DNA from: GW2011-AR15 sp964428335
GTDB lineage: Archaea > Nanobdellota > Nanobdellia > Woesearchaeales > GW2011-AR15
Length of the DNA: 64,000 nucleotides
Direction of reading: 5' to 3'
Assembly: GCA_964428335.1 (NCBI GenBank)
Contig: CAYRXW010000003.1
Location: forward strand, 62,001-126,000
The notes below the pieces were generated by a model. That model had not been told where the DNA came from. It searched no databases and was given only the letters and a program-made list of their open reading frames with translations. Shown here in pieces: positions 47,335-56,609 of this stretch; the first letter of the stretch is position 1, and every line of letters starts with the position of its first letter. The translations under genes and the position numbers were made by a program.

Positions 47335-49602
47335 ATGGATGATGTTTTTTTCTCTATTGAAAGAGTGGCTGAAGATACAGTTTTAAAGTGTGATTTTTCA
47401 AAAAGCACTCTTCCCCCATCAATTGAAGACAGTCCTATAGTGATGTCAAAGGTAATAGAGAACCTATCAAAAAACAGGGGAGTTACAAAAATAGCATTAT
47501 ATCAAAAGAGAGAATATGAATATGATTACCAGCAAACCTTGCTTTTGACTGAGATATCATTAATGTTTTCAAGGCTTTCAAGGGAAAATGACAGATTCAG
47601 TGTAGCAGCACTTGGGAAAATAAAGTGCCAGAAATTTGCAGATACATGGTATACCCAGATTAAGGATATCACTTCAAACCTTCTTCTTAAAGACCCTCTT
47701 GGAGCTTATGTTGAACTGCGAAGAGCAAGAAGGCATGAAAAGATAATCCAGGAAAAGACAATAGATGAGGATTCTACTGAATGCATCCAGCACTATATAG
47801 AAATTTTGGACTACCTTACAGGGCTTTTGGAAGACACTAAACTAATAGTCATAGCAAAACCATATCTTGCAGGATATGAGATGGGAAACAGGGACGCATA
47901 CAGGAAAATCTTTAACCCGACAATAAAGCCAGATTTCATGTATACAAAGCTTATGTCGGCCTATCCAAAAAACGGGGAAGAGATAGATAGTTTTTCAATT
48001 GGGGAAACAGAAGTCACGGTATTCAGGATGCCAGATACTGTCCAGACATTATACCACCTAATGCCACCAGAGTTTAAACTTGATGAAGAGAAATATGAAC
48101 TTTTGGATGTTGCAAGAAATATCATGGCGGAACATAAGCCACAGAAAGCTGATTTTGTAGACCCAAAAAGGATGAGGGAAGTTTTCTTTAATGTTGGAAA
48201 GGACCTCATTGAGGAGCTTGCAGCTTACAGGAAAATACCTATGAAGGAATCTGAGATAGAAGAACTGACAAGAATCCTTGTCAGGTATACTGTAGGATTT
48301 GGGTTGATTGAGGTTCTTTTGACAGATGATGAAGTACAGGATATATCAATAAACAGTCCGATGGGAAGGATTCCTATATTTATTGTGCATGGGAAATATG
48401 ACGATTGCATAACAAACATAATCCCAACGCCACAGGAAGCAGAAAGCTGGGCATCAAAACTAAGGATGATTTCAGGACGTCCATTAGATGAGGCTAACCC
48501 AATCCTGGACACAGAACTGGAGCTTCCTGGCGCCTCAACAAGAGTTTCAGCAATAAACCAGCCATTAAACCCGACAGGAATTGCTTTTTCTTTCAGAAGG
48601 CATAGGGACAAGCCGTGGACATTGCCCTTGTTTATGAAATACAGGATGATAAATCCTCTGGCAGCAGGCCTCTTGAGTTTTCTTGTTGATGGAACAAGGA
48701 CAATGATGGTATGCGGGACAAGAAGCTCTGGAAAGTCTTCTTTTCTCTCTGCTATAATTGTTGAAATCATGAGAAGATACAGAATCATTACAATTGAGGA
48801 TACTTTGGAACTTCCTGTTCCACAGCTTAGAGACTTAGGGTTTAACATCCAGTCAATGAAGGTAGCCTCATCATTAACGCAGACAGGAAGCGAAGTTGAT
48901 GCAACAATAGGTATCAGAGCAACACTTAGGCTTGGAGATTCATCACTTATTGTTGGAGAAGTAAGAAGTAAGGAAGCTGTTGCTCTTTACGAAGCAATGA
49001 GGGTAGGCGCAGCAGCAAATGTAGTTGCAGGCACAATCCATGCGGATTCGCCTTACGGATTATATGACAGGGTAGTAAATGACATAGGGGTTCCAAAGAC
49101 AAGCTTCAAGGCAACAGATATTGTGATAATTGCAGCTCCAATAAAATCAGCAGACGGACTTCATAAGTACAGAAGGGTAACCCAGATAACTGAAGTTCAG
49201 AAGCACTGGGAAAATGATCCAATGACTGAAAAAGGTTTCATAGATCTGATGAAATATGACGCAAAGAAAGATGAATTAGTTCCTACAGATGACCTGATTA
49301 ACGGTGAATCTGATGTATTAAAAACAATTGCCGGAAAGATCTCAGATTATTCTGGGAGCTGGGATGCTGTCTGGCAGGATATCCTTTTAAGGGCGCAATA
49401 CAGGGAAACCCTTACAAACAAGGCAATCGAATTAAAAGACAATGATATGCTTGAGGCGCCTTTTGTAATATTATGCAATGACATGTTCCATATCTTCTAT
49501 GAAAAAGTAAAAAAGAAAACAGGGAAGCTTGACCACAAAAGGATATATATGGAATGGGAGAACTGGTTCTTGCAGGAAATAAGGAGAAGGAAGGGAAGAT
49601 AA
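47335..49602 (+). CDS. Archaeal type II/IV secretion (pilus/Tad-like) ATPase, long form
   Basis: A 755-residue protein. An N-terminal domain of about 280 residues precedes the secretion ATPase core, with Walker A GTRSSGKSS, the Asp box TIEDTLELPV, Walker B LIVGEVRSKEA and the His box GTIHADS. The C-terminal extension of about 110 residues is absent from short-form ATPases. It powers assembly of pilus-like filaments at the cytoplasmic face. It has no adjacent membrane partner, in contrast to the second ATPase at 55118. Confidence 0.93.
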   Translation: MDDVFFSIERVAEDTVLKCDFSKSTLPPSIEDSPIVMSKVIENLSKNRGVTKIALYQKREYEYDYQQTLLLTEISLMFSRLSRENDRFSVAALGKIKCQKFADTWYTQIKDITSNLLLKDPLGAYVELRRARRHEKIIQEKTIDEDSTECIQHYIEILDYLTGLLEDTKLIVIAKPYLAGYEMGNRDAYRKIFNPTIKPDFMYTKLMSAYPKNGEEIDSFSIGETEVTVFRMPDTVQTLYHLMPPEFKLDEEKYELLDVARNIMAEHKPQKADFVDPKRMREVFFNVGKDLIEELAAYRKIPMKESEIEELTRILVRYTVGFGLIEVLLTDDEVQDISINSPMGRIPIFIVHGKYDDCITNIIPTPQEAESWASKLRMISGRPLDEANPILDTELELPGASTRVSAINQPLNPTGIAFSFRRHRDKPWTLPLFMKYRMINPLAAGLLSFLVDGTRTMMVCGTRSSGKSSFLSAIIVEIMRRYRIITIEDTLELPVPQLRDLGFNIQSMKVASSLTQTGSEVDATIGIRATLRLGDSSLIVGEVRSKEAVALYEAMRVGAAANVVAGTIHADSPYGLYDRVVNDIGVPKTSFKATDIVIIAAPIKSADGLHKYRRVTQITEVQKHWENDPMTEKGFIDLMKYDAKKDELVPTDDLINGESDVLKTIAGKISDYSGSWDAVWQDILLRAQYRETLTNKAIELKDNDMLEAPFVILCNDMFHIFYEKVKKKTGKLDHKRIYMEWENWFLQEIRRRKGR

Positions 49603-50292
49603 TTATCCTATAAGCGAAATTATGTTTCCCCTGCCCTGCTTTATCTTCTTTACTTTTCCCATGTGCTCAAGCTCAGCGATCATAAGGGATATCTTAGCTT
49701 CTGAAACAGGGAACTCTTTCCTAATCTCCCTCTGTGTCATCCTGCCCTGATTTTTTTTAAGGATTGCAATAATCTTTTCAAGGTCTGAAGATACAGCATT
49801 AATTGATTTCGCATTATTTTTATTTTCCACTTTTTTTCTAAAAAATATATAGCTGAAAACAATAAGCAGTCCAAATACCATAAGGATAAAAGGAAAACCA
49901 AAATAGTTTTTCCTCTCAAATTCTGGCTCATCAATTTCAAAATCAATATCCATGTATAGCTTATCAGTCTCATCAATGCTTGGATACAAAAAAAGATCAA
50001 GGACATAGCTTCCGTCATTTTCAATGCTTATGTTTTCAAATGCAGCCATGACTTCCCCATTTTCCTTCAAGTACGCTGATAGCATATAATTCCCATCAGG
50101 CACATCAAAACTATAGCTGCCGTTCACAGCCAGGAATCTTTGGTTTGGCACAGTATTTATTTCAACTATGGAATTAGAGGCCTTCATGAAAGACAGATCA
50201 TAGATGCTTCCATGAATGTTTGCAGCAAAATTATATGGCAGTATAACTATTGATAATATAACCAGAAAAAACACAAAAACTTTTTTCCTCAT
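49603..50292 (-). CDS. Membrane-tethered winged-helix regulator with outside sensor domain
   Basis: A 229-residue protein: signal peptide (1-23), an outside beta-sandwich-like domain (about 24-125), one membrane helix (about 131-149), then a cytoplasmic winged helix (about 170-229; EKIIAILKKNQGRMTQREIRKEFPVSEAKISLMIAELEHMGKVKKIKQGRGNIISL). This is a one-component signal receptor. The next gene, on the opposite strand, encodes a large exported protein whose promoter region carries repeated sequences. Confidence 0.8.
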   Translation of the reverse strand: MRKKVFVFFLVILSIVILPYNFAANIHGSIYDLSFMKASNSIVEINTVPNQRFLAVNGSYSFDVPDGNYMLSAYLKENGEVMAAFENISIENDGSYVLDLFLYPSIDETDKLYMDIDFEIDEPEFERKNYFGFPFILMVFGLLIVFSYIFFRKKVENKNNAKSINAVSSDLEKIIAILKKNQGRMTQREIRKEFPVSEAKISLMIAELEHMGKVKKIKQGRGNIISLIG

Positions 50293-50517
50293 CTTAGAAG
50301 GGATAAGATATTTGGTTTATATAAGTTTCTTAATGAAAAAAACAGAAAATAAAGATTATTTTCTTAAAATAATTAAAAATATACTTTATTTTTCTAAAAT
50401 AAAGAAATATAAAGCTTTAAAATACTTAATTTTAAAGTTTATTTATAAAGTTCATCGCATTACCAAAACACAGCTACTTCAATACTCAAAAAAGGAAAAA
50501 CAAGGAGGAAATTAAAA
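50293..50517. promoter_or_regulatory. Divergent control region with repeated AAAATAAAG sites
   Basis: AAAATAAAG occurs three times: 50346-50354, and as an inverted pair CTTTATTTT (50384-50392) and AAAATAAAG (50396-50404) with a three-base spacer. They lie between the membrane-tethered regulator and the exported coiled-coil protein. An AAGGAGG-type ribosome site precedes the latter. This region is otherwise very AT-rich. Confidence 0.5.
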
Positions 50518-52362
50518 ATGAATAAGGCAATATTAATTGCGCTGATGCTGATTATTAGCATATTTACAGCAGCTGCGCAGGAAACAGAAATTGGAATCAA
50601 TATAGAAAATGAGGTATCTGTGCTTTCAGAAGACAAATGCATAGAAAGACTTGGAAATTACCTTGAGGATCAGGGCAAGGATGCAGATGAAAGAAAAGTA
50701 AAGAATCTATGCCAGATGCTAAGGCAAAAAGCTAGGATGAACATAAAGACAAGGGAAGAAGGAGAAAAGCTTAAGCTTGAATTAAAGGAAAGAATTGAAA
50801 AGAACTTTGACAAATTATCAAAGGAAGACCAAAAAAAACTTCTTGAGATAGGCAAAGACAGGCTTGAGAACTGCGAAGGCAATGAAACTATAGGAGAATG
50901 CCTGAAGGATTACAGGATAGTAAGATTTGCAAACAAGGCAGACCTGTTTAGGCAAAGGACTGTAAACGGATGGGAAAAAGCAAGGGAAAGATTTGAGGAA
51001 CTACAGGAAAAATTCTCAGAGATAAAAGTTGATTTAAACGAAGAGAGAAATGCATTTAGAGATGCCATAAAATCAGGAAATGATGAAGCTGCAAAAGATC
51101 ATGCAAAAGCATACCTTTCAAATGTTGCAGATGTTGTAATAAACAATCTTGAAAAAATCAAGGCAAAAGTAGAGGAAAATGATGACCTTACAGATGAAGA
51201 AGCATTAGAAATCACAGCTAAGATAGATGCAAAAATCGAAGCTATGCTTGATGCAAAAGAAGAAGTGAATGACGCAGAAACAAAAGAAGAAATAAAAGCA
51301 GCTGGAAAAGAGATAATAAGCCAGTGGCAGAAAATGAAAAATGAAGTAAAGGAACATACTGCTAGTCTTGTCAAAGCAGCAACATTCGATGTCATGAAAA
51401 GGGCAGAGTTCCTTGAAAGGAAGCTTGAAAAGGCACTTGAAAAGCTTGATGAAAAAGGATATGATATAAGCTCAGAAGAAGAACTGCTAGAAGGATATAA
51501 GGATTATCTTGACAGCGCAAAAGAAAACTACAATCTTGCAAAAGAAAAATTTGCAGAAGCAAGAGAGACAAAAGGAAATTCATCTGAACTTATTGAGGAT
51601 GCAAAGGAATACCTTAATGCAGCAAACGAGGATATGAGAAAAGCACACGAAGTATCAAAAAGCATAATCCAAAACATCAAGAGGATTGCAAAAGATGACG
51701 CAAATGAGCTATTAGATGAAACAAGCGAAGATTATTATGAAGTAAAGAATCTACATGATGACCCAGATGATGATTCAGATGATGATGATTCAGATGGAAT
51801 AAATTTTGAAGCTGAAGCAGATGTCTTTACAGATGTGACCCTAGTAGAAGTGGAATACAATGATAAGAAGACAGAATTTGAGACAGACGCAGACACAAGG
51901 GAAGAAGTGATAGATGAGATAGTAGAGAGATATAATGTTTCAAGGGACATGGTAGATGATGCATTGGACTTTGAGATTGAAGACAAATCATCAGAAGAAG
52001 ATAGCAAAGATGATTCAGATGAGGATTCAGATTTAGATGATGACTCAATGGGTGATGATTCAAATGAAAATCAGTTTGAAGCTGAGGCAGATGTCTATAC
52101 AGATGTAACCCTAGTAGAAGTGGAATACAATGATGAGAAGACAGAGTTTGAGACAGACGCAGACACAAGGGAAGAAGTGATAGATGAGATAGTAGAGAGA
52201 TATAATGTTTCAAGGGACATGGTAGATGATGCATTGGACTTTGAGATTGAAGACAAATCATCAGAAGAAGACAGTAGTGGTTCAGGCAAGGATGATGACT
52301 CAGATGATGACAGCCTAGAAGCAGAAGTAAACGCTTCAGGAAAAGTCAAAGTTGAAATCTAA
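50518..52362 (+). CDS. Exported coiled-coil protein with two near-identical acidic C-terminal modules
   Basis: A 614-residue protein with a signal peptide (cleavage after AAA, about 21). A long helical region (about 50-400) follows, then two copies of a 66-residue module (about 430-495 and 520-585) differing at two residues (F/Y and K/E). They are joined by runs of Asp/Ser. Each module is beta-rich at first (DVTLVEVEYND) and then helical (REEVIDEIVERYNVSRDMV). The linkers are acidic and may bind cations. The near-identity of DNA suggests recent duplication. It is followed by a lipoprotein gene six bases later. Confidence 0.75.
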   Translation: MNKAILIALMLIISIFTAAAQETEIGINIENEVSVLSEDKCIERLGNYLEDQGKDADERKVKNLCQMLRQKARMNIKTREEGEKLKLELKERIEKNFDKLSKEDQKKLLEIGKDRLENCEGNETIGECLKDYRIVRFANKADLFRQRTVNGWEKARERFEELQEKFSEIKVDLNEERNAFRDAIKSGNDEAAKDHAKAYLSNVADVVINNLEKIKAKVEENDDLTDEEALEITAKIDAKIEAMLDAKEEVNDAETKEEIKAAGKEIISQWQKMKNEVKEHTASLVKAATFDVMKRAEFLERKLEKALEKLDEKGYDISSEEELLEGYKDYLDSAKENYNLAKEKFAEARETKGNSSELIEDAKEYLNAANEDMRKAHEVSKSIIQNIKRIAKDDANELLDETSEDYYEVKNLHDDPDDDSDDDDSDGINFEAEADVFTDVTLVEVEYNDKKTEFETDADTREEVIDEIVERYNVSRDMVDDALDFEIEDKSSEEDSKDDSDEDSDLDDDSMGDDSNENQFEAEADVYTDVTLVEVEYNDEKTEFETDADTREEVIDEIVERYNVSRDMVDDALDFEIEDKSSEEDSSGSGKDDDSDDDSLEAEVNASGKVKVEI

Positions 52363-52367
52363 AACGG

Positions 52368-52619
52368 GTGGGAAAAATGAATAATATAAAACTACAGCTC
52401 GTTGCTTTGATTTCAATTCTGGCCATTACAGCACTACTTACAAGCTGTACAAAAACCCAGATTCAGGCAGATGATTTAGCAAATGGGCAAAATGGAAACA
52501 TAAATGAAGCACCAGCAACACTTCCAACAGAAGAAGTTGCAAATGTTGACAGCTCATTAAACCAGGAACCTATAGATTCAGAAATTTCTGATCTGGAAAA
52601 TGACCTTGAAAACTGGTGA
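52368..52619 (+). CDS. Small lipoprotein-like exported protein
   Basis: 83 residues; an alternative ATG is at 52377. The signal peptide ends LLTSC with a lipobox-like Cys, followed by a short acidic, Pro/Asn-rich disordered domain. Six bases after the coiled-coil gene, so probably co-transcribed and acting at the same surface structure. Confidence 0.65.
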   Translation: MGKMNNIKLQLVALISILAITALLTSCTKTQIQADDLANGQNGNINEAPATLPTEEVANVDSSLNQEPIDSEISDLENDLENW

Positions 52620-52635
52620 TTTTTTATTTTTTTAT

Positions 52636-53397
52636 TTAGATTGTTATAATATTATTTTTTAGTTTTGAAATAGAATATTCTGCAATTTTTTTCAGGTTAA
52701 TCACATCTTCCTCATTATACCTTACCAGCAGCTCAAGATAATGCCTGTCTCCAGAGCCTTTATACATCTTCCAAAGTTTTATCGGGTCCCCGCTAAAAAT
52801 TTTTTCAACATCTATATAATCTCGTTTTATCCCCAGCTCTTTTTCAATCTCCTTAAGGCCTCCTCTTAGTCCAGCCTTTCCTGCAAGAGTTCTTATGTCA
52901 ATATGCGGTACATTAGGAAGAAGACCTGGATAAGCTTTATTCAGGTAAGGCAGGTCAAAGGAGCTTCCGTTAAACGTCAGCATTATCTTATAATTTTTTA
53001 GCTCTTTTCTTAAGACAGCGATATCAAGATTAACATCTTTAACCATTATTTTAGTATCAATTCCATTAAACAGCCCAACCACAGTAAGGTAAGACTTACT
53101 TTTTGAGGCATTAGAAGTTTCTATATCCAGGAAAATAGCATCTTCCTTAAAATACTCATATATTCTCCATGTTTCAGTGCTTGGAAGCTTTTTTGCAAAA
53201 TAAGAAGAATCCTCATCTATAAGCGCTTTTTTTGCAAGGATTATGAGCTTATCATAGGCTTTTTTTGAGCTTTTTGAAATTCCTTTAATCATATCGGCCT
53301 TAAGAAAATCGTCCCAAATTTTTATACCCTGCTTCCATATTGCTTTTTCTTTTGCAGCTTTTATTTTCGGAAGGAAAACGAACGAGGATTTTATCAT
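52636..53397 (-). CDS. RNase H-like (YprB-type) 3'-5' exonuclease
   Basis: A 253-residue protein with DEDD-type motifs: FLDIETS (Asp, Glu), FNGSSFDLPYL (Asp) and YNEEDVINL (Asp). This matches the RNase_H_2/YprB family. It is likely a metal-dependent single-strand exonuclease in repair or RNA metabolism. Length is normal. Confidence 0.88.
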   Translation of the reverse strand: MIKSSFVFLPKIKAAKEKAIWKQGIKIWDDFLKADMIKGISKSSKKAYDKLIILAKKALIDEDSSYFAKKLPSTETWRIYEYFKEDAIFLDIETSNASKSKSYLTVVGLFNGIDTKIMVKDVNLDIAVLRKELKNYKIMLTFNGSSFDLPYLNKAYPGLLPNVPHIDIRTLAGKAGLRGGLKEIEKELGIKRDYIDVEKIFSGDPIKLWKMYKGSGDRHYLELLVRYNEEDVINLKKIAEYSISKLKNNIITI

Positions 53398-53439
53398 TTA
53401 AACTAAGTCTTTTTTAAAATTTAAATTGATTTTGGAAAA

Positions 53440-53847
53440 CTAGATTATCCCTAATTCCTTAAACAGCTTTATAGAAGGTACACATAAATCTAGGTCTTTT
53501 ATCTTGTCCTTATGCATCCATTTTAGTTCCATTATATCGTCTCCAGGCTTTTCATCCCCTTTTTCATAATCAGCAATAAAATTAAGAAAAATAAAATGCG
53601 TCATCGCTCCTTTCTTCTCACAGAAATCTTCAGCAAATCCAATTTTTTTTATGTTCTTAATATTTATATTTGCTTCTTCCATCACTTCCCTTTTTAGTGC
53701 ATCTTCCAAGGATTCATTTCCCAGATTAACTCCCCCACCAATTATGAGCCACTTGTCAGGATAAGGGCCAATACCTTTTGCTTTTTTCCCGAAAAGATAG
53801 AAATCACCTTTTTTTATTATGGAGCTTACAGCCACCCTATAGTTCAT
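53440..53847 (-). CDS. Nudix hydrolase
   Basis: A 135-residue protein with the Nudix box GGGVNLGNESLEDALKREVMEEANI. It hydrolyses nucleoside diphosphates linked to another group; the substrate (damaged nucleotide, NDP-sugar or other) is unknown. Next to the exonuclease on the same strand. Confidence 0.93.
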   Translation of the reverse strand: MNYRVAVSSIIKKGDFYLFGKKAKGIGPYPDKWLIIGGGVNLGNESLEDALKREVMEEANINIKNIKKIGFAEDFCEKKGAMTHFIFLNFIADYEKGDEKPGDDIMELKWMHKDKIKDLDLCVPSIKLFKELGII

Positions 53848-53873
53848 GAATCTTTTATTAAATTAGGAATATA

Positions 53874-54782
53874 TTAAACTATTGATACCTTTTCTTCAGC
53901 TAAAATGCCATATTTTCCTGTAAAATTAGCTTTTGTTTCTATTACATATCTTGAGGGAGCATTTGGAGGGTAAAGCTCGCAAGGCTCACTAGCGCATGGT
54001 GGTACATCAGCATATATTGTTATTATCCTGAAACTTTCATCAAGAAAAATAATATCTATAGGAAAGTTCATGTTTTTCATATAAAACTTATAATACCCAG
54101 GCTTTTCAAATATGAACAGCATCCCTTCATCTTCAGAAAGGCTTTCCTTAAACATAAGCCCCAGTGCCCTTTCAGACTCATTATCAGCCACATCCAGGGA
54201 TATGCATTTTCCTTCAAAACATGCCTTTTGGTCTTTTGGCATCATGAAAAGCATACTTGATGCAAGAATGAAGACAAGAAAAAAAGCAGCCTTATTTTTA
54301 CTGTTAATTATCATGAATATCTTATTAGTCGTGCTGTAAAACATTACTGTTGCATAAATATAGGTTATCAAAGGGATGTAATAAAACAACATTGAAAAAA
54401 TCACAATCGGGAAAATAACTGCAGCAATGTTTGAAGGTATGTTCCTTATGAAAATCTTCTTTTTCTTTAGCACTAAGCTTATCACCTGAGAGACAAAATA
54501 ATATGCATAGACAAGCAGGAAAACCCTGATATCTCTCAGCCTGCCTAATAAGAATAAAGATAAAAATGCGCACAGCACAACAACCTTGTCTGCAGTTATG
54601 TCAAGCTTTTTCCCAAATTCACTTACTTTTTTAAGCTTTCTTGCAAGATAGCCATCAAGGATATCTGAAACTATGCTCAGTATGTAAAACAGCGAGAACA
54701 AAAGAATATTGTTATTTAATGCAGAAATGACCATAAATATCCCAAGGAAAAACCTAGAGAACGATAGGGTATTTGGATTCAT
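53874..54782 (-). CDS. CDP-alcohol phosphatidyltransferase fused to a DUF192 domain
   Basis: About 302 residues from the ATG at 54782. The frame is open to 54824, but a TATA-like ATTTAAAA (54810-54818) would place the minus-strand start near 54786. The N-terminal domain has the CDP-OH-P motif (SDILDGYLARKL...EFGKKLDITADK) and about six membrane helices. From about 200 onward it is a DUF192 domain (ERALGLMFKESLSEDEGMLFIFEKPGYYKFYMKNMNFPIDIIFLDE). A phospholipid enzyme joined to DUF192 is unusual. Confidence 0.85.
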   Translation of the reverse strand: MNPNTLSFSRFFLGIFMVISALNNNILLFSLFYILSIVSDILDGYLARKLKKVSEFGKKLDITADKVVVLCAFLSLFLLGRLRDIRVFLLVYAYYFVSQVISLVLKKKKIFIRNIPSNIAAVIFPIVIFSMLFYYIPLITYIYATVMFYSTTNKIFMIINSKNKAAFFLVFILASSMLFMMPKDQKACFEGKCISLDVADNESERALGLMFKESLSEDEGMLFIFEKPGYYKFYMKNMNFPIDIIFLDESFRIITIYADVPPCASEPCELYPPNAPSRYVIETKANFTGKYGILAEEKVSIV

Positions 54783-54809
54783 CAAAACCATTGAAAAGCA
54801 CAGTAACCT

Positions 54810-54818
54810 TTTTAAATT
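54810..54818. promoter_or_regulatory. Shared bidirectional TATA region
   Basis: An AT-rich TTTTTAAATT / AATTTAAAAA sequence lies about 25 bases from both the Sec61-beta ATG (54840) and the ATG at 54782 on the other strand. One sequence could serve both leaderless genes. Confidence 0.45.
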
Positions 54819-54839
54819 AACCATTCTTCCAAGGATTTT

Positions 54840-55013
54840 ATGTCAAAAGATAAAATCAATATGCCGATGAGCTCAGCAGGCATCACAAGATATTTTGATG
54901 ATTATAAATCAAAGATTGAATTCAAGCCAGGTCATATTGTGTTTTTGGCAGTTGTTGTTATACTTATGGTTATCCTTCTGAACATGTTCGGAAGCACATG
55001 GTTTGGGTTTTAG
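54840..55013 (+). CDS. secG: Preprotein translocase subunit Sec61 beta (SecG)
   Basis: A 57-residue ORF, too short for most gene tables: MSKDKINMPMSSAGITRYFD, then DYKSKIEFKPGHIVFLAVVV and one membrane helix to the end. The MPMSSAGITRYFDD...I-K-P-x-x-V pattern is the archaeal Sec61-beta signature. It stabilises the SecYE channel. Transcription probably starts close to the ATG, given the TATA-like sequence 22-30 bases upstream. Confidence 0.92.
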   Translation: MSKDKINMPMSSAGITRYFDDYKSKIEFKPGHIVFLAVVVILMVILLNMFGSTWFGF

Positions 55014-55117
55014 CCAGGTTGGTGTTCTGGTTTTTTATGTCTTATTAGCTATCTTCCTTCTATAGAAACATTTAAAAGAGCAGTCATATCTTATTCTAAT
55101 TAAAAAGAGGGGTTAAT

Positions 55118-56605
55118 TTGGAGAGCAAAGCACTAGATTCATATTCAATTACTTCTGATAATATTCCTTTGCAGATTCATATCTATACAAGTGAAGGGCA
55201 TCCAGTACCTTTCTACCATCTTTCCTTATTAAACATAACACCTGAGACAAAAAGAATAATTGAGCGTATACGAGAAGATATAATCACAGGACTTAGCTTT
55301 AACATAGCAAGCAAGAAAGCAAAAGACGGAGAGGCAGAGATAAAAGAGCAATTCAGGCTAAAGCTTAGGGAGATAGTAAAAAGTCAGTTCTCAGACCTTG
55401 ACAAGGATACTACAGATATGATTACGAATTATATCATCACAACAAGCCTTGGCCTTGCTGAACTTGAATTCCTGCTTGAAGACCCGGAACTAGAGGAAAT
55501 TGTGATAAACGGAGCTAATTCCAATGTATGGGTCTACCACAGAAAATATGGATGGCTAAAGACAAACGTGTCTTATGATGATGAAAACAAGATAAGGCAT
55601 TTTGCAACCCAGATAGGAAGGAAAGTTGACAAGGGAATAAGCATTCTTCAACCGTTACTTGATGCAAGCCTGGATTCAGGAGACAGGGTGAATGCAACAC
55701 TAGCCCCTATAACCACAATGGGAAACACCTTAACAATAAGAAAATTTTCCAAGACCCCGTGGAGCGTCACAACCTTCCTGAAAAACAAAACAATTGATTT
55801 TAGCTCTGCTGCAATAATCTGGCAGGCAATACAATATGAGCTTTCTGTTTTAATTGTAGGGGGAACAGGATCAGGCAAGACATCTTTTATGAACGTACTT
55901 GCAAATTTCTTCCCTCCAAATCAAAGGATAATTTCAATTGAGGATACAAGGGAACTTAGGCTTCCAAATACCCTGCACTGGGTAGCAATGCAGTCCAGGC
56001 TTGCAAACCCAGAAGGAAAAGGGGAAATAACAATGCTTGACTGCATGATAAACACTTTGAGAATGAGGCCAGACAGGATTATTGTAGGAGAAGTAAGAAA
56101 GGAAAAAGAGCTAGAGGTAATGTTTGAAGCTATGCACACAGGACATAGCGTCTACAGCACATTCCACGCTAGCAATGTGAATGAAGCAATCGCAAGATTA
56201 ACCAATCCGCCAATCAATCTTCCAAAGCAGCTGCTTTCTTCTCTAGGACTTGTTGTAGTGCAGCACAGGAACAGGAGGACAGGAAAAAGAAGGACTTTTC
56301 AGGTTGCAGAGATAGATGACTTGGGAAACCCAAACGTAGTCATGCAGCATGATTCACTCAAGGATGTGATGAATCAGGCAGCACAGCCGGAAAAGCTTCT
56401 GAAAACATTAAATCTGTACACCGGGATGAGTAGCTCGCAGATACAAAATGAGCTTAGCGAGAAGATACAGATTTTGAAATGGCTAGTTTCAAAAGACATA
56501 GAGGATATCAATGTAATCGGGCTTATCATGTCTGATTACTATACTGAAAAAGAACATTTAATGGGCTTTGTTTCAAGAAACTTAGACTATAGCACGGAAA
56601 GGTGA
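55118..56605 (+). CDS. Archaeal type II/IV secretion ATPase (CpaF/FlaI-like)
   Basis: 495 residues from a TTG start with GGGGTTAA just before it. An N-terminal domain is followed by the ATPase with VGGTGSGKTSF (Walker A), SIEDTREL (Asp box), RIIVGEVRKEKE (Walker B) and STFHASN (His box). It is the motor of a pilus or Tad-like secretion system. Two TadB/TadC-like membrane genes follow within a few bases, making a complete minimal assembly unit. Confidence 0.94.
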   Translation: MESKALDSYSITSDNIPLQIHIYTSEGHPVPFYHLSLLNITPETKRIIERIREDIITGLSFNIASKKAKDGEAEIKEQFRLKLREIVKSQFSDLDKDTTDMITNYIITTSLGLAELEFLLEDPELEEIVINGANSNVWVYHRKYGWLKTNVSYDDENKIRHFATQIGRKVDKGISILQPLLDASLDSGDRVNATLAPITTMGNTLTIRKFSKTPWSVTTFLKNKTIDFSSAAIIWQAIQYELSVLIVGGTGSGKTSFMNVLANFFPPNQRIISIEDTRELRLPNTLHWVAMQSRLANPEGKGEITMLDCMINTLRMRPDRIIVGEVRKEKELEVMFEAMHTGHSVYSTFHASNVNEAIARLTNPPINLPKQLLSSLGLVVVQHRNRRTGKRRTFQVAEIDDLGNPNVVMQHDSLKDVMNQAAQPEKLLKTLNLYTGMSSSQIQNELSEKIQILKWLVSKDIEDINVIGLIMSDYYTEKEHLMGFVSRNLDYSTER

Positions 56606-56609
56606 AAAA

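Noticed and set aside
51735..52349. Long minus-strand frames opposite the acidic repeats
   Set aside because: Caused by the low-complexity Asp/Glu/Ser codons of the true gene. Translations are Ser/Leu/His-rich.
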